From the NCBI GenBank assembly GCA_963802915.1, contig CAWDKQ010000016.1, positions 434,001-498,000 of the forward strand: a DNA stretch of 64,000 nt. Direction: 5' to 3'. Made by a program: the position numbers and the translations under genes. Position 1 is the first letter of the stretch; each line of letters starts with the position of its first letter. Below, in pieces: positions 33,342 through 44,397 of this stretch. The notes beneath the pieces were generated by a model. It had not been told where the DNA came from. It did no database searches and saw only the letters and a program-made list of their open reading frames with translations. The stretch comes from JAICMB01 sp963802915. Its GTDB lineage: Bacteria; Acidobacteriota; Terriglobia; Bryobacterales; Bryobacteraceae.

Positions 33342-34445
33342 TTGGCACCAGAGGAGCGCACAAACGCGCGAGGAGGAACGACTGGATCGTTCGGTACGTT
33401 CCGGCTCATGGGCGTTCCGATCCGGCTTCATTTCACATTTGTCCTGCTTCTGATTTTCCTGATCGTGACAGGCCTGGGCAGCAACCAGTCGGGCCTGAAT
33501 TATGCCATTTATCTGATCGCGCTGTTTGCCTCGGTATTGGTACACGAATTTGCGCACGCGATTGTCGGGGCGCGCCAGGGAATCCGGACGCTGGAGATTG
33601 TTATGTTCCCGATCGGCGGCGTATCGCGGCTGGAGCGGAACGCCAAGTCGGCCGAGGAATTCTGGATCGCGGCGGCAGGCCCGCTTGCCAACCTCGTCAT
33701 CAGCATCGCACTCTTCGCTTATCTTTTCGCAAAACACCAGCCGATCAGCGCGGTGGTCGCTTTCATCGTGCCGAGCGACGCGAACGTCATCGAGCGCATC
33801 GCGGAAGCCAATCTGATCCTGGCGGCATTCAATCTCATTCCAGCTTTTCCGATGGACGGCGGTCGAATGCTGCGGGCTATCCTGTCGCGGTTCAAGACCG
33901 AAGACGAAGCCACGCGGATCGCGGCATGGGCCGGTCGGATGCTGGCCATCAGCATGGGTCTTTACGGGCTGCTTTACAGCCATTTTCTACTGGTTTTCGT
34001 GGCCTTCTTCGTATATCTGGGCGCGGCGCAGGAAAGCGCGGCGGCGATGGGCCGCAGCCTGACTTCGGGCATTCCCGTGAAAGCCGCCATGCTGACCGAA
34101 TATCACACGCTCACGCACGGGAACACGATTCGCGATGCGGCGAATCTTCTACTGGCGACATCGCAGCAGGACTTTCCGATCGTGCATAGCGATCAGGTGA
34201 TCGGACTTCTCGGCCGAAATGCGCTTTTGCGGGCCATGGCGAACGATGGGCCGGACGTATACGTCGCCGGCTACATGGAACGCGAGTATATGAAACTCAC
34301 GCCGGAGATGAACCTGGCCGAAGTGCTTCCGATGATGGCGCAATCGGGCACCTGCGCGCTCGTTATGGATGGCGAGAAGCTGCTCGGTCTGCTGACTACG
34401 GAGAACCTTTCTCAATTCTTGCTGCTGCGCCGTTTCGGGTGGTAA
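33342..34445 (+). CDS. site-2-type zinc metalloprotease (M50) with CBS domains
   Basis: 367 residues from TTG 33342; ATG 33408 is an alternative. The intramembrane active site HEFAH is at 68-72 and the second metal motif is NLIPAFPMDGGRM (about 162-174). Several membrane helices surround them. Residues about 245-365 form a CBS pair (VKAAMLTEYHTLTHGNTIRD; MEREYMKLTPEMNLAEVLPM). This is the SpoIVFB-like M50B layout, in which the CBS pair may bind ATP or another nucleotide to control proteolysis. The substrate is unknown. It is followed 3 bp later by a secreted protein gene. Confidence 0.9.
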   Translation: MAPEERTNARGGTTGSFGTFRLMGVPIRLHFTFVLLLIFLIVTGLGSNQSGLNYAIYLIALFASVLVHEFAHAIVGARQGIRTLEIVMFPIGGVSRLERNAKSAEEFWIAAAGPLANLVISIALFAYLFAKHQPISAVVAFIVPSDANVIERIAEANLILAAFNLIPAFPMDGGRMLRAILSRFKTEDEATRIAAWAGRMLAISMGLYGLLYSHFLLVFVAFFVYLGAAQESAAAMGRSLTSGIPVKAAMLTEYHTLTHGNTIRDAANLLLATSQQDFPIVHSDQVIGLLGRNALLRAMANDGPDVYVAGYMEREYMKLTPEMNLAEVLPMMAQSGTCALVMDGEKLLGLLTTENLSQFLLLRRFGW

Positions 34446-34448
34446 ACA

Positions 34449-35282
34449 ATGAAGCGGTGGTTGATCGTCCTAATTCTCTTCTGTTTGCCCGCCTGGGCCG
34501 CGATGATCAAGCTGTATCTCAAGGACGGATCGTATCAGCTTGCCCGTGAGTACCAGGTGGTGGGCGACCGGGTGAAGTTCTTCAGCACGGATCGAGGCGA
34601 ATGGGAAGAGATTCCTCTGGACCTCGTGGATCTGAAAAAAACGGAGAAAGAAATTAAGGAGCTTAAGGAAGAGATCCGCGAAGAGACCAAGGCCGATGCC
34701 GAAGAGGAAAAAGCCGAGCGAGCGGCAGCGCGTGAAATCGCGAAAGTGCCCATGGAACCCGGTGCCTACTACGCTCCCGGAAACGGCGCGATTCAACCCA
34801 TGAAGCTGGGCGAGGCGAAGGTCAACGACAACAAGCGGCGATCCGTGCTCAAAGTGCTCAGCCCTGTTCCGATGGTGAGCGGGAAGGCGACGCTCGAGAT
34901 GGATGGGCTGCATTCTCCTCTGGTTCTCAACAATCCCATGCCGGAGTTTTATCTTCGGATGTCGGACGAAGAGCGCTTCGGCATTCTGAAGATGGCGCCG
35001 CCGCACAAGGGGAATCGCGTGGTGGAAAAGATCACGATCGTACCGGTGACCAAAGAATCAGTTGAAGAGCCGGACATGGTTCCCACCTTTCACAGCCAGG
35101 CCGGCGAAGGCATGTATAAGATCTGGCCGCAAAAGCCGCTAGAACCGGGCGAGTACGCGGTGGTCGAGTACACCGAGGGCAAGGTGAATATGCAGATCTG
35201 GGATTTCGCGATTAGCCAAGCTGCGAGTCCTTCAAGTCCGGCTAAGCCGGAACCAAACAAAAAGAGTAGCGGCGGTCAGTGA
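34449..35282 (+). CDS. secreted hypothetical protein with coiled coil
   Basis: 277 residues. Signal peptide MKRWLIVLILFCLPAWAA; then a small domain (IKLYLKDGSYQLAREYQVVG) of the kind that often reads host cell-surface or SHD1-like strands; a Glu/Lys-rich helix (KKTEKEIKELKEEIREE) at about 65-100; and a beta-rich C-terminal part with EYTEGKVNMQIWDFAI. The tail is Pro/Ser/Lys-rich. I do not recognise a family with confidence. It is in an operon with the M50 protease and could be a client or partner. Confidence 0.65.
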   Translation: MKRWLIVLILFCLPAWAAMIKLYLKDGSYQLAREYQVVGDRVKFFSTDRGEWEEIPLDLVDLKKTEKEIKELKEEIREETKADAEEEKAERAAAREIAKVPMEPGAYYAPGNGAIQPMKLGEAKVNDNKRRSVLKVLSPVPMVSGKATLEMDGLHSPLVLNNPMPEFYLRMSDEERFGILKMAPPHKGNRVVEKITIVPVTKESVEEPDMVPTFHSQAGEGMYKIWPQKPLEPGEYAVVEYTEGKVNMQIWDFAISQAASPSSPAKPEPNKKSSGGQ

Positions 35283-35301
35283 CCGCTTAGATCAAAGTTG
35301 A

Positions 35302-35416
35302 CGGGGACCGCTTCCTGGCGGGCGCGTGAAATAATCGTCGGCACTCTCCGCTTGCTCAACGCGCGCGGTTCCGTAAGATCGTGACAATCCGGGACAGCGT
35401 TACGGAACCCCGACCG
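35302..35416. repeat. dispersed GRGSVT-type repeat, copy C
   Basis: 35358-35416 aligns with 61716-61775 at roughly 80 percent by eye (shared CGGTTCCGTA, ATCGTGA, GCGGAACCC-like blocks). 35302-35327 resembles 44897-44925 (GGACCGCTTCCT). The part after 35356 encodes the last residues of the minus-strand membrane protein, including GRGSVT. Confidence 0.6.
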
Positions 35417-37350
35417 ACAACGAGAAACACTAAACACAGGATCGTCAACGCGGTCACAATCCAGCCGATGCGGTTTTCGAGCGGGGTCTCGAACTGCAGG
35501 CGAACGGTGTGCGTGCCGGGCGGCGCGTCCACCAGCATGAAGCCCATGGCGTCCGGCAAGATGCTGGCCTGTTTGCCGTCCGCGTAGGCGTGCCAGGCGG
35601 GATCGTAGGTTTCCTGAAATAGCAGCGATTGGCCGGGGGCTGTGCTCGCGCTCACCTCGACGGTTTCGAAGGTGGGGCGCTTGATTGACGGTGCTGCATC
35701 GGGACCATGTTCGATTGCATCGACGTAGCGGCCGAGCGACTGCATGTCGTCGCCATAGGCGGGCGGCGTGAGCGCTTTGAACGCTGCAGTTTCGACGACG
35801 CGAGCGAGACCGTGGTATCGACGCGGAATCCGATAAATGACATCGCCTTTGTGGTCGTCGTAGAGGACCGGCAGGACGCCTCGGAATTTTTCGGGGTAGG
35901 TGTAATCGTGATACATTTCCTGCGAAGTTTTATCGGGCACGATGATGGCGTCGACTCCCATGGCCTGGAGCCACGCGACGGCAACATCGGGCTTCTCGCC
36001 ATGCATGATTTGCCAATTCGCGGCGGGCAGAAGTTGATTGAGCATGCCTTGGTCGGAGCCGCCGTAGGCTTCGGCGATATTGAACCAGGTGTCGTACCAG
36101 AATCGAATGGAGCCGGATGAGAGCGCGCGGGCGCCGGGAAGATTGTCGTTCAGCCACTTTGTGGTCTGGTATTCGGGACGCTCCTCAATGTGAGTGGCGC
36201 GGGGATACATCCTCCAGGCGACGTGCATGTAGTGGAGGGCTGGATAACTCGTGGCGAGCAGTAGAACGACAGCGATAATCCGCGTGACTGGCCGCTTCCA
36301 CATCAGCGCGAAGCAAAATGCGAGCAGGAGGATCAGGGCAAGGTCGAGTTCCGGAGCCAGGCGCATGGCATTGCCGGTAACCGAGAATCCGAAGTAATAC
36401 CAGCCCAGGACGTAGAGGGATGTGAAGAAGGCGGCGCCTGCTAGGAAGACTGGCCAAGCGGCTTGCAGGCGGCTCGTGAGAAGCACGTATGCGATCGCGC
36501 ATCCGATGAAGACGGCGATGCACCAGGGTTTCCCAGGCGACGCGACCCAACGCAGATTGAGCTGCGTGATTTTGATGTACGACGGCGTTAGCCAGAACGC
36601 ACACAGACCGTACGCAATGGCTGCGATTCCAGCCGCTCGCGCGAAGACGGCTGGACGGCGGACTTCCAGATAGACGGCCCAGGTCGCGATGGGAAAGAGC
36701 AGCGCGAGCGCCGTCGCTCCATAGAAATTATTCGATACTACGGCGGCGCTGAGGATTCCCGCGAGCGCGAGAAACACGGGCCGCCATTGACGGAGAGCTA
36801 CAAACGAAGCAGCTAGCGCGCAGCCCAGCAGCGCCAGGGCCGAGATATGCGGGCCCTCCCCGTATGTGATCAGCACGTGGAGGCGTTGCGGGACCCAATC
36901 CGGGCTGTCGCGTTGGAGATCGTTCATCAGCAGGAGCGACGGAGAGAGAACAGCCGTCAACAACGCGGCGAGCCAGGCCTGCAAACGCGATCCGCTGCCG
37001 GCATAGGCGAGCCAATAGACGCCCATAATCCCGATTGCGTAAAGAATCGCGATGTAGATATGATAGGCGCGCGCCGTGGAAACTCGCAGAGCGAGCGAGG
37101 TGAGAGCGGTGCCATATCGAAGCGCCGGCGGGTAGACGTAATCGAACCGCGTGCCGCAATACCAAAGCGGCTGCCACCCGGGATGCGGCAGATGTTCCCG
37201 GAGAATGCGGGCGTCGCCGATGAAGGTGCTCTCGATCGACCCCCAATTGTCCAGATACTCGCGCTTGAACAGCGGAAGGATCAGGACGCAGGCGATTAGA
37301 AAAACGACAAGGCTGTCAATAATAGGACGGCGATCAACACTCGATGACAT
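35356..37350 (-). CDS. large polytopic membrane protein, possibly GT-C/PTPS-related
   Basis: 664 residues with about twelve membrane helices in the first 390 residues and a C-terminal soluble part ending in one more helix. The N-terminal loop after helix 1 (WQPLWYCGTRFDYVYPPALR) resembles the acidic first loop of GT-C glycosyltransferases and the membrane proteins called 6-pyruvoyl-tetrahydropterin synthase-related. The C-terminal PPGTHTVRLQFETPLENRIG resembles YfhO-type proteins. Function unknown. The final residues (GRGSVTLSRIVTILRNRAR) are encoded by a dispersed repeat, so the natural stop may have been replaced. It overlaps the serine dehydratase end by 17 bp. Confidence 0.7.
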   Translation of the reverse strand: MSSSVDRRPIIDSLVVFLIACVLILPLFKREYLDNWGSIESTFIGDARILREHLPHPGWQPLWYCGTRFDYVYPPALRYGTALTSLALRVSTARAYHIYIAILYAIGIMGVYWLAYAGSGSRLQAWLAALLTAVLSPSLLLMNDLQRDSPDWVPQRLHVLITYGEGPHISALALLGCALAASFVALRQWRPVFLALAGILSAAVVSNNFYGATALALLFPIATWAVYLEVRRPAVFARAAGIAAIAYGLCAFWLTPSYIKITQLNLRWVASPGKPWCIAVFIGCAIAYVLLTSRLQAAWPVFLAGAAFFTSLYVLGWYYFGFSVTGNAMRLAPELDLALILLLAFCFALMWKRPVTRIIAVVLLLATSYPALHYMHVAWRMYPRATHIEERPEYQTTKWLNDNLPGARALSSGSIRFWYDTWFNIAEAYGGSDQGMLNQLLPAANWQIMHGEKPDVAVAWLQAMGVDAIIVPDKTSQEMYHDYTYPEKFRGVLPVLYDDHKGDVIYRIPRRYHGLARVVETAAFKALTPPAYGDDMQSLGRYVDAIEHGPDAAPSIKRPTFETVEVSASTAPGQSLLFQETYDPAWHAYADGKQASILPDAMGFMLVDAPPGTHTVRLQFETPLENRIGWIVTALTILCLVFLVVGRGSVTLSRIVTILRNRAR

Positions 37351-38607
37351 TTAAGGCGAGGCCCCCGAGGGACGTTTCCTTGTATCGAGTCTGCATGTCG
37401 AGGCCGGTTTCATACATCGTCTTGATCACTTGATCCAAAGTGACTTTGTGGCCGTCCGTTTCCTGAAGCGACATGCGCGCGGCATTCACCGCCTTGACCG
37501 CGCCGAAGGCGTTGCGCTCGATGCACGGGATCTGGACCAGGCCACCGATGGGGTCGCACGTCATGCCGAGGTTGTGCTCCATGCCGATTTCGGCGGCATG
37601 TTCAATCTGCTCGTTAGTGCCACCTAGCGCGGCAGCCAAACCGGCCGCGGCCATGGAGCACGCGACGCCGACCTCGCCCTGGCATCCCACTTCAGCGCCC
37701 GAGATCGAAGCGTTTTCCTTGTACAGGACTCCGATCGCGGAGGCAGCTAGGAAATAATGCTCGATACCCTCCGGCGTGCCGTCCATGAAGCGTATGTAGT
37801 AATGCGCGACGGCCGGGATGATGCCGGCTGCTCCGTTGGTCGGCGCGGTTACGACGCGTCCGCCAGAAGCGTTTTCTTCATTAACGGCGATGGCGAACAC
37901 ATTGAGCCAATCCATGGATCTCAGAGGATCGGGAAGATGGCTTTGGAGAAGTTTACGCATCAGGCCGGGCGCGCGGCGGCGAACGTTGAGACCGCCGGGG
38001 AGCGTGCCTTCTGTTTCCAGACCTCGGCGCGTGCAGTCCTGCATCGTTTGCCAGACGCGGGCGATGTGAGCGCGGACCTCGGATTCGGGGCGCCACGCGC
38101 ATTCGTTTTTTAGAACGAGGTCGGCGATGCTCAAGTTCGCCTTTGCGCACTGGGCCAGGAGTTCGCGGCGCTTCGGAAGGGGTAAGGAACTTCTGTTCTA
38201 AGTTCTACGTTCGAAGTTCTACGTTCGTTCTCTTCGGTTATGAAGCCGCCTCCGACGGAGTAGAAAACCGCGGTTGGAACGCCCGGGCTGCTGAAACGCA
38301 TTCCGTTGGAGTGACCCGAGAGCGTCTGGGTGGTGTGCCAGACGATTTCGTGGTTAGGATTTACGGGTGTCGGGAGATTTGGATCTACCGTGTCCGGCTC
38401 GTGGCCGGCCAGGCCTAGCATTATGGCCCGGTCGGTGCCGTGGCCTTTTCCGGTTAGGGCTAGCGAACCGTAGAGTTCTACCGTAATTCGAGCGTTTGGA
38501 TCTTTTACTCGGCTCGCATAACGATAGGCCGCTTTCATGGGGCCTACCGTGTGCGAACTCGATGGACCTATTCCGATTTTGAAGAGGTCGAATAAACTGG
38601 TACGCAT
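37334..38607 (-). pseudogene. sdaA: L-serine dehydratase (ammonia-lyase), one frameshift
   Basis: The N-terminal beta domain (38607-38131) has GIGPSSSHTVGPMKAA, GKGHGTDRAIMLGLAGHEP and VPYPFRSA. After that it goes out of frame near 38161-38175. The matching continuation, RRELLAQCAKANLSIADLVL, starts in another frame and leads into the alpha domain (to 37334) with GAEVGCQGEVGVACSMAAAG, MTCDPIGGLVQIPCIERNA and the Cys residues for the 4Fe-4S cluster. Rejoined, it is about 423 residues, shorter than the 454 of E. coli SdaA. It could be a sequence error, a pseudogene, or two chains from the TTG at 38134 that overlaps the first stop; the lost linker makes the last less likely. Confidence 0.8.
38195..38226 (-). 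repeat. period-7 repeat, copy 3, inside the serine dehydratase gene
   Basis: The complement gives GAACGTA, GAACTTC, GAACGTA, GAACTTA, GAAC. It matches 21793-21824 in 31 of 32 bases and encodes the loop NERRTSNVELRTE between GGGFITEE and VPYPFRSA. Confidence 0.8.
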
Positions 38608-41295
<2,688 letters not shown>

Positions 41296-41312
41296 GCTCT
41301 GACTTTATCATG

Positions 41313-41387
41313 GGAACCCACAAAGCGTTGTTGGTTCATGGAACCCACTAAGCGTTGTTGGTTCGTCGTTCGTGGTTCGTTGTTCGG
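41313..41387. repeat. tandem 27-bp repeat followed by period-7 repeat, copy 4
   Basis: 41313-41339 and 41340-41366 are direct repeats (GGAACCCAC..AAGCGTTGTTGG) with two mismatches. From about 41360 heptamers of the form NGTTCGT follow (CGTTCGT, GGTTCGT, TGTTCGG). They lie just upstream of the carboxypeptidase start. Confidence 0.7.
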
Positions 41388-41388
41388 A

Positions 41389-42708
41389 TTAATTGGAATT
41401 GCCCTGGGTACCACGGCGGGATTCCAGGATTTTTAGGAAAGACCGGGTACGCAGTTCGTCCAGAGTCAGACCCGTGGCGAGCACTTCCTCTTGTGTGAGC
41501 GCGCCGCAACTCAATCCACGCAGGAAATAATTCAGAAGACCCTGTCCGGTGGCCGCGTCGTCGAATACATCGCCTACGAGCGTCGCTTGCGCGGCGCGTT
41601 CGATGAAATTCTTGAGGCGCGCGGTCGCGGCCGGGAGGCCCTCCAGGAAAAAAGAGTAAACCGCGGCGAAGCGGCTGGGAAGCTGGGCAGGATGCAGGTC
41701 CCATCCTTGATAGAACGCGTTTACCAGTGAGTGCCGGATGTGCTCGACATGCAAGCGCCATGCGCGATGCACCACCGCGGGATCGCCTTCTCGCGAAATT
41801 GGCATGATGTTCGTCGCGCCATCCGAGAGAAAGATGCCGCGCTGGGCCAGGGTGACTAACATCGCCTGTCGCGCATAGTCGCATGCCGGATGAAGCATGT
41901 TTTGTTCCGACGCGGTGACGTTGCACGCGGCGGTGTAATCGTAGGTGCCGAAGTGGGCTCCGCGGCAGCGGCCTCGCGCGGCATCGACAAGTGAGGGCAA
42001 AGCAAATTCTCCGCGTGAGTTGACGATGGACTGCGGCGTCTCCACCATGAGTTCCATGCGCAGGACGCCCGCTATCAATCCTCGGTTCGATTCGAACATC
42101 TCGAACAGGTCGGCGAGTGCCGCGACCTCTTCAGGCACGGTGATTTTGGGAAGCGTCACTACGAAATTGTCCGGCAGGATGTTGCCAGTCCGATCGAGCA
42201 GGGTCGTGAGAAACAGGTCGAGAGTACGAATGCTGCGCGATCGCAATGCCGGCGTGAGCGGCTTGATACGGATGCCGATGAATGGCGGCAGCAGACCGCT
42301 CTCCATCGCGCGAGCCATTTCCGACACAGTCCGTTCGGCTTCGGCATCTTCCTCCGGATCCGGACGGTTCCCGTAGCCATCTTCAAAATCGATACGATAA
42401 TCCTCAACCGGTTCGCGTTCGAGCTTCGCAATCACGCGATCGTAGACAATACCGGCTGTGTTCGCCGGCAATGCCATGGCTTCCGCGAATGCCGCGCGAC
42501 CGTCCGCGTAGCGATGAAGCGCCTCGAGAGCCTTCTTGCCGAGCGACGGGGCCGAATCGGCTCGGAATAACTGCGCTCCGCCATAAACCACGTGCACGGG
42601 TTGACGAGCGGAGGAATCGCCGGGATAATCGCGCGCAAACTTCGCGTCCTGGCTGCGTAACTTTTCGAATACGATTGCGGTGTTCTGATCCGTAAGACTG
42701 GTTTTCAT
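41389..42708 (-). CDS. DUF6986 / aldolase-citrate lyase-like protein
   Basis: 439 residues. HVVYGGAQLFRADSAPSLGKK is near the N-terminus; YRIDFEDGYGNRPDPEEDAE has acidic metal-site candidates; MELMVETPQSIVNSRGEFAL and AHFGTYDYTAACNVTASEQN resemble the CitE/HpcH TIM-barrel family. This matches the DUF6986 family, sometimes labelled phosphoenolpyruvate kinase, which I recall occurring near purine-degradation genes. Here it is divergent (32 bp) from a guanine deaminase. Its reaction is unknown; C-C lyase activity on a purine-derived C2 or C3 acid is speculation. Confidence 0.75.
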   Translation of the reverse strand: MKTSLTDQNTAIVFEKLRSQDAKFARDYPGDSSARQPVHVVYGGAQLFRADSAPSLGKKALEALHRYADGRAAFAEAMALPANTAGIVYDRVIAKLEREPVEDYRIDFEDGYGNRPDPEEDAEAERTVSEMARAMESGLLPPFIGIRIKPLTPALRSRSIRTLDLFLTTLLDRTGNILPDNFVVTLPKITVPEEVAALADLFEMFESNRGLIAGVLRMELMVETPQSIVNSRGEFALPSLVDAARGRCRGAHFGTYDYTAACNVTASEQNMLHPACDYARQAMLVTLAQRGIFLSDGATNIMPISREGDPAVVHRAWRLHVEHIRHSLVNAFYQGWDLHPAQLPSRFAAVYSFFLEGLPAATARLKNFIERAAQATLVGDVFDDAATGQGLLNYFLRGLSCGALTQEEVLATGLTLDELRTRSFLKILESRRGTQGNSN

Positions 42709-42740
42709 GGTTTGCTTGGGATTACTATAGTTCGGTATTC

Positions 42741-43205
42741 ATGCAAGACAGCTTCATGTTGAAGGCGATTGATCTTTCGATCGAAAACGTGACGAACGGC
42801 GGCGGACCTTTCGCGGCATTGGTGGTCCGCGATCGTGAGATTGTTGCCAGCGGCGTCAACTGCGTGACGGCGACCAGCGACCCGACGGCTCACGCCGAAA
42901 TCGTAGCGATCCGCGAAGCTTGCCGCAAGCTCAAAACCTTTCAGCTCGCAGGCTGCGACATTTACACCACCTGCGAGCCTTGTCCGATGTGTCTCGGAGC
43001 CATTCACTGGGCGCGTGCCGAGCGTGTCTTCTATGCCAACACGCGCGAGGATGCGAAGGCCATCGGCTTCGATGACGATCTCATTTACCACGAAATCGGG
43101 AAACCGCTTCATCAACGAGCCATCCCGATGATTCCGCTCCTGCGCGACCAGGCATTGCAGGCTTTCCGATTGTGGCAGACAAAGCCTGACAAGCATCCCT
43201 ACTGA
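42741..43205 (+). CDS. guaD: guanine deaminase (CDA-fold nucleoside/base deaminase)
   Basis: 154 residues. The zinc site is TAHAEIVAIR (His and catalytic Glu) plus CEPCPMCLGAIHWAR (two Cys), the arrangement of Bacillus-type guanine deaminases, and the C-terminal EIGKPLHQRAIPMIPLLRDQ also fits. It converts guanine to xanthine, the substrate of the xanthine dehydrogenase encoded nearby. It is transcribed toward the urate oxidase gene with a 2-bp gap, and divergently from the DUF6986 gene. Related deaminases acting on other bases cannot be excluded. Confidence 0.85.
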   Translation: MQDSFMLKAIDLSIENVTNGGGPFAALVVRDREIVASGVNCVTATSDPTAHAEIVAIREACRKLKTFQLAGCDIYTTCEPCPMCLGAIHWARAERVFYANTREDAKAIGFDDDLIYHEIGKPLHQRAIPMIPLLRDQALQAFRLWQTKPDKHPY

Positions 43206-43207
43206 TT

Positions 43208-44068
43208 TCACGGAGCCGGGACGGCTTCGCGCTTCACGCGCGCTTCAATCAGTCCATAAGGCTCGTCCACGGGCATGAAAACTTCGTTATTGTTCTCCAA
43301 TCCGAAGCGGCTGAGATCTACCGGCAGGCAGTGTTTGTTCGGCATCGAAATGGAAATTTCGGAAATCTCTTCGTAGCGCTCCATCGCCGCTTCCGCCATG
43401 GCGTAGAGCGTGTGCTGCACCGATTTGCTGTCGTGTTCGATGAAGGTCTGGAGCAGAGCTTCCCTCACTCCATGCCAGTAGGTGCCGAACGGAATTTCAT
43501 TGTCCGAGTACGTCCAACTCACCTTCACAGCGGTCGCGAGAATGCGGTCGGCGGTTTCCGGAAGAGTTGTGAAAGGATCATGGACGTAGTTTTCGAAACC
43601 GGAACCGGCGGTTTTCAAAAGAACGAGGTTGTCGATGCCGGACTCGAAAACCAATCCTTCCCGAGTGCCCGTCACTACGGCAGTGCGCTGCTCCAGACCG
43701 GCAGGCATGAATGCCGTACCGTGCGGCTTTCCCCCGAATGGAATGCGAGCCCAAAGATCTTCCGCGATGTCGACGCGAACCTTCGAAATCTGGTCCAGAT
43801 CGGTGAGAAAATGCTCCGCGAGCTGGCGCGCGAAATCCTCGATTTGCTCGATCGCGTATAGCTTCGCGAATGCGTAGACCGTGTTCTTCATGGTGTCGGT
43901 CGGCAAAATGCGCGTGTTGTCGCCGTACAAATAACAGGACTCGAAGTTCCCTTCGAACTGAATGCCGACCGTGAGCTGCTTGAAATCGTGACGGTCCTGC
44001 TGGCGCGCGACTTTGACGAGCCGCACGCGCGATTTCCCGTAATTGCTCTGTGCAAGCGTGATGGACAT
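43208..44068 (-). CDS. urate oxidase (cofactor-independent uricase)
   Basis: Start at ATG 44068 in TAATG, overlapping the stop of the upstream hydroxyisourate hydrolase; longer readings are spurious. 286 residues of the two-T-fold uricase family: LAQSNYGKSRVRLVKVAR, LPTDTMKNTVYAFAK (active-site Thr and Lys region), LLKTAGSGFENYVHDPFTTL and ISISMPNKHCLPVDLSRFG. It oxidises urate to 5-hydroxyisourate, the substrate of the upstream gene product. It is last in the operon 48450-43208. Confidence 0.92.
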   Translation of the reverse strand: MSITLAQSNYGKSRVRLVKVARQQDRHDFKQLTVGIQFEGNFESCYLYGDNTRILPTDTMKNTVYAFAKLYAIEQIEDFARQLAEHFLTDLDQISKVRVDIAEDLWARIPFGGKPHGTAFMPAGLEQRTAVVTGTREGLVFESGIDNLVLLKTAGSGFENYVHDPFTTLPETADRILATAVKVSWTYSDNEIPFGTYWHGVREALLQTFIEHDSKSVQHTLYAMAEAAMERYEEISEISISMPNKHCLPVDLSRFGLENNNEVFMPVDEPYGLIEARVKREAVPAP

Positions 44069-44391
44069 TAGCTGCCTCGATAAGTGCTGTAGCCGAAGGG
44101 GCTCAACAACAAGGGGATGTGAAAGTGTTCGGACGCGTTTTCGATTCGAAATACGATCTCGACTCGCGGAAAGAATGGCGAGTGGCGCTGCGTATCGAAC
44201 CGGATCCGGTAAATGCCGGCGTCTAGCTTTGTGCCGATGGGCACGAGTTCGCGACAGCGGCCATCTTCGCCCGTAACGCCGCTGCCAACTGGATTCCATG
44301 CGCCATCGGACTCAAACTCCAACGCGACGCCAATGCCGGACGCCGGCTTGCCGTGTGCGGTATCGAGCACATGTGTAGTGATGGAGCCCAC
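44068..44391 (-). CDS. uraH: 5-hydroxyisourate hydrolase
   Basis: 107 residues of the transthyretin-like family: starts ITTHVLDTAHGKPASGI, has FPRVEIVFRIENASEHFHIP and ends YSTYRGS, the C-terminal signature (YRGS) that separates hydrolases from transthyretin. The active-site His and Arg positions (THVLD; EFESDG region; HFHIP) are kept. It converts hydroxyisourate to OHCU. Six bases separate it from the XDH-UraD fusion gene upstream, and its stop overlaps the uricase start. Confidence 0.93.
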   Translation of the reverse strand: MGSITTHVLDTAHGKPASGIGVALEFESDGAWNPVGSGVTGEDGRCRELVPIGTKLDAGIYRIRFDTQRHSPFFPRVEIVFRIENASEHFHIPLLLSPFGYSTYRGS

Positions 44392-44397
44392 GCGTGT

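Noticed and set aside
37334..38607. Two-subunit serine dehydratase (SdaAA/SdaAB)
   Set aside because: The second chain would start at a TTG inside a conserved helix, and family residues continue upstream of it in the same frame, which indicates a frameshift in a single-chain enzyme.
44068..44299. N-terminal extension of urate oxidase
   Set aside because: The extension lies in another frame of uraH and the uricase family begins at the ATG overlapping the uraH stop.
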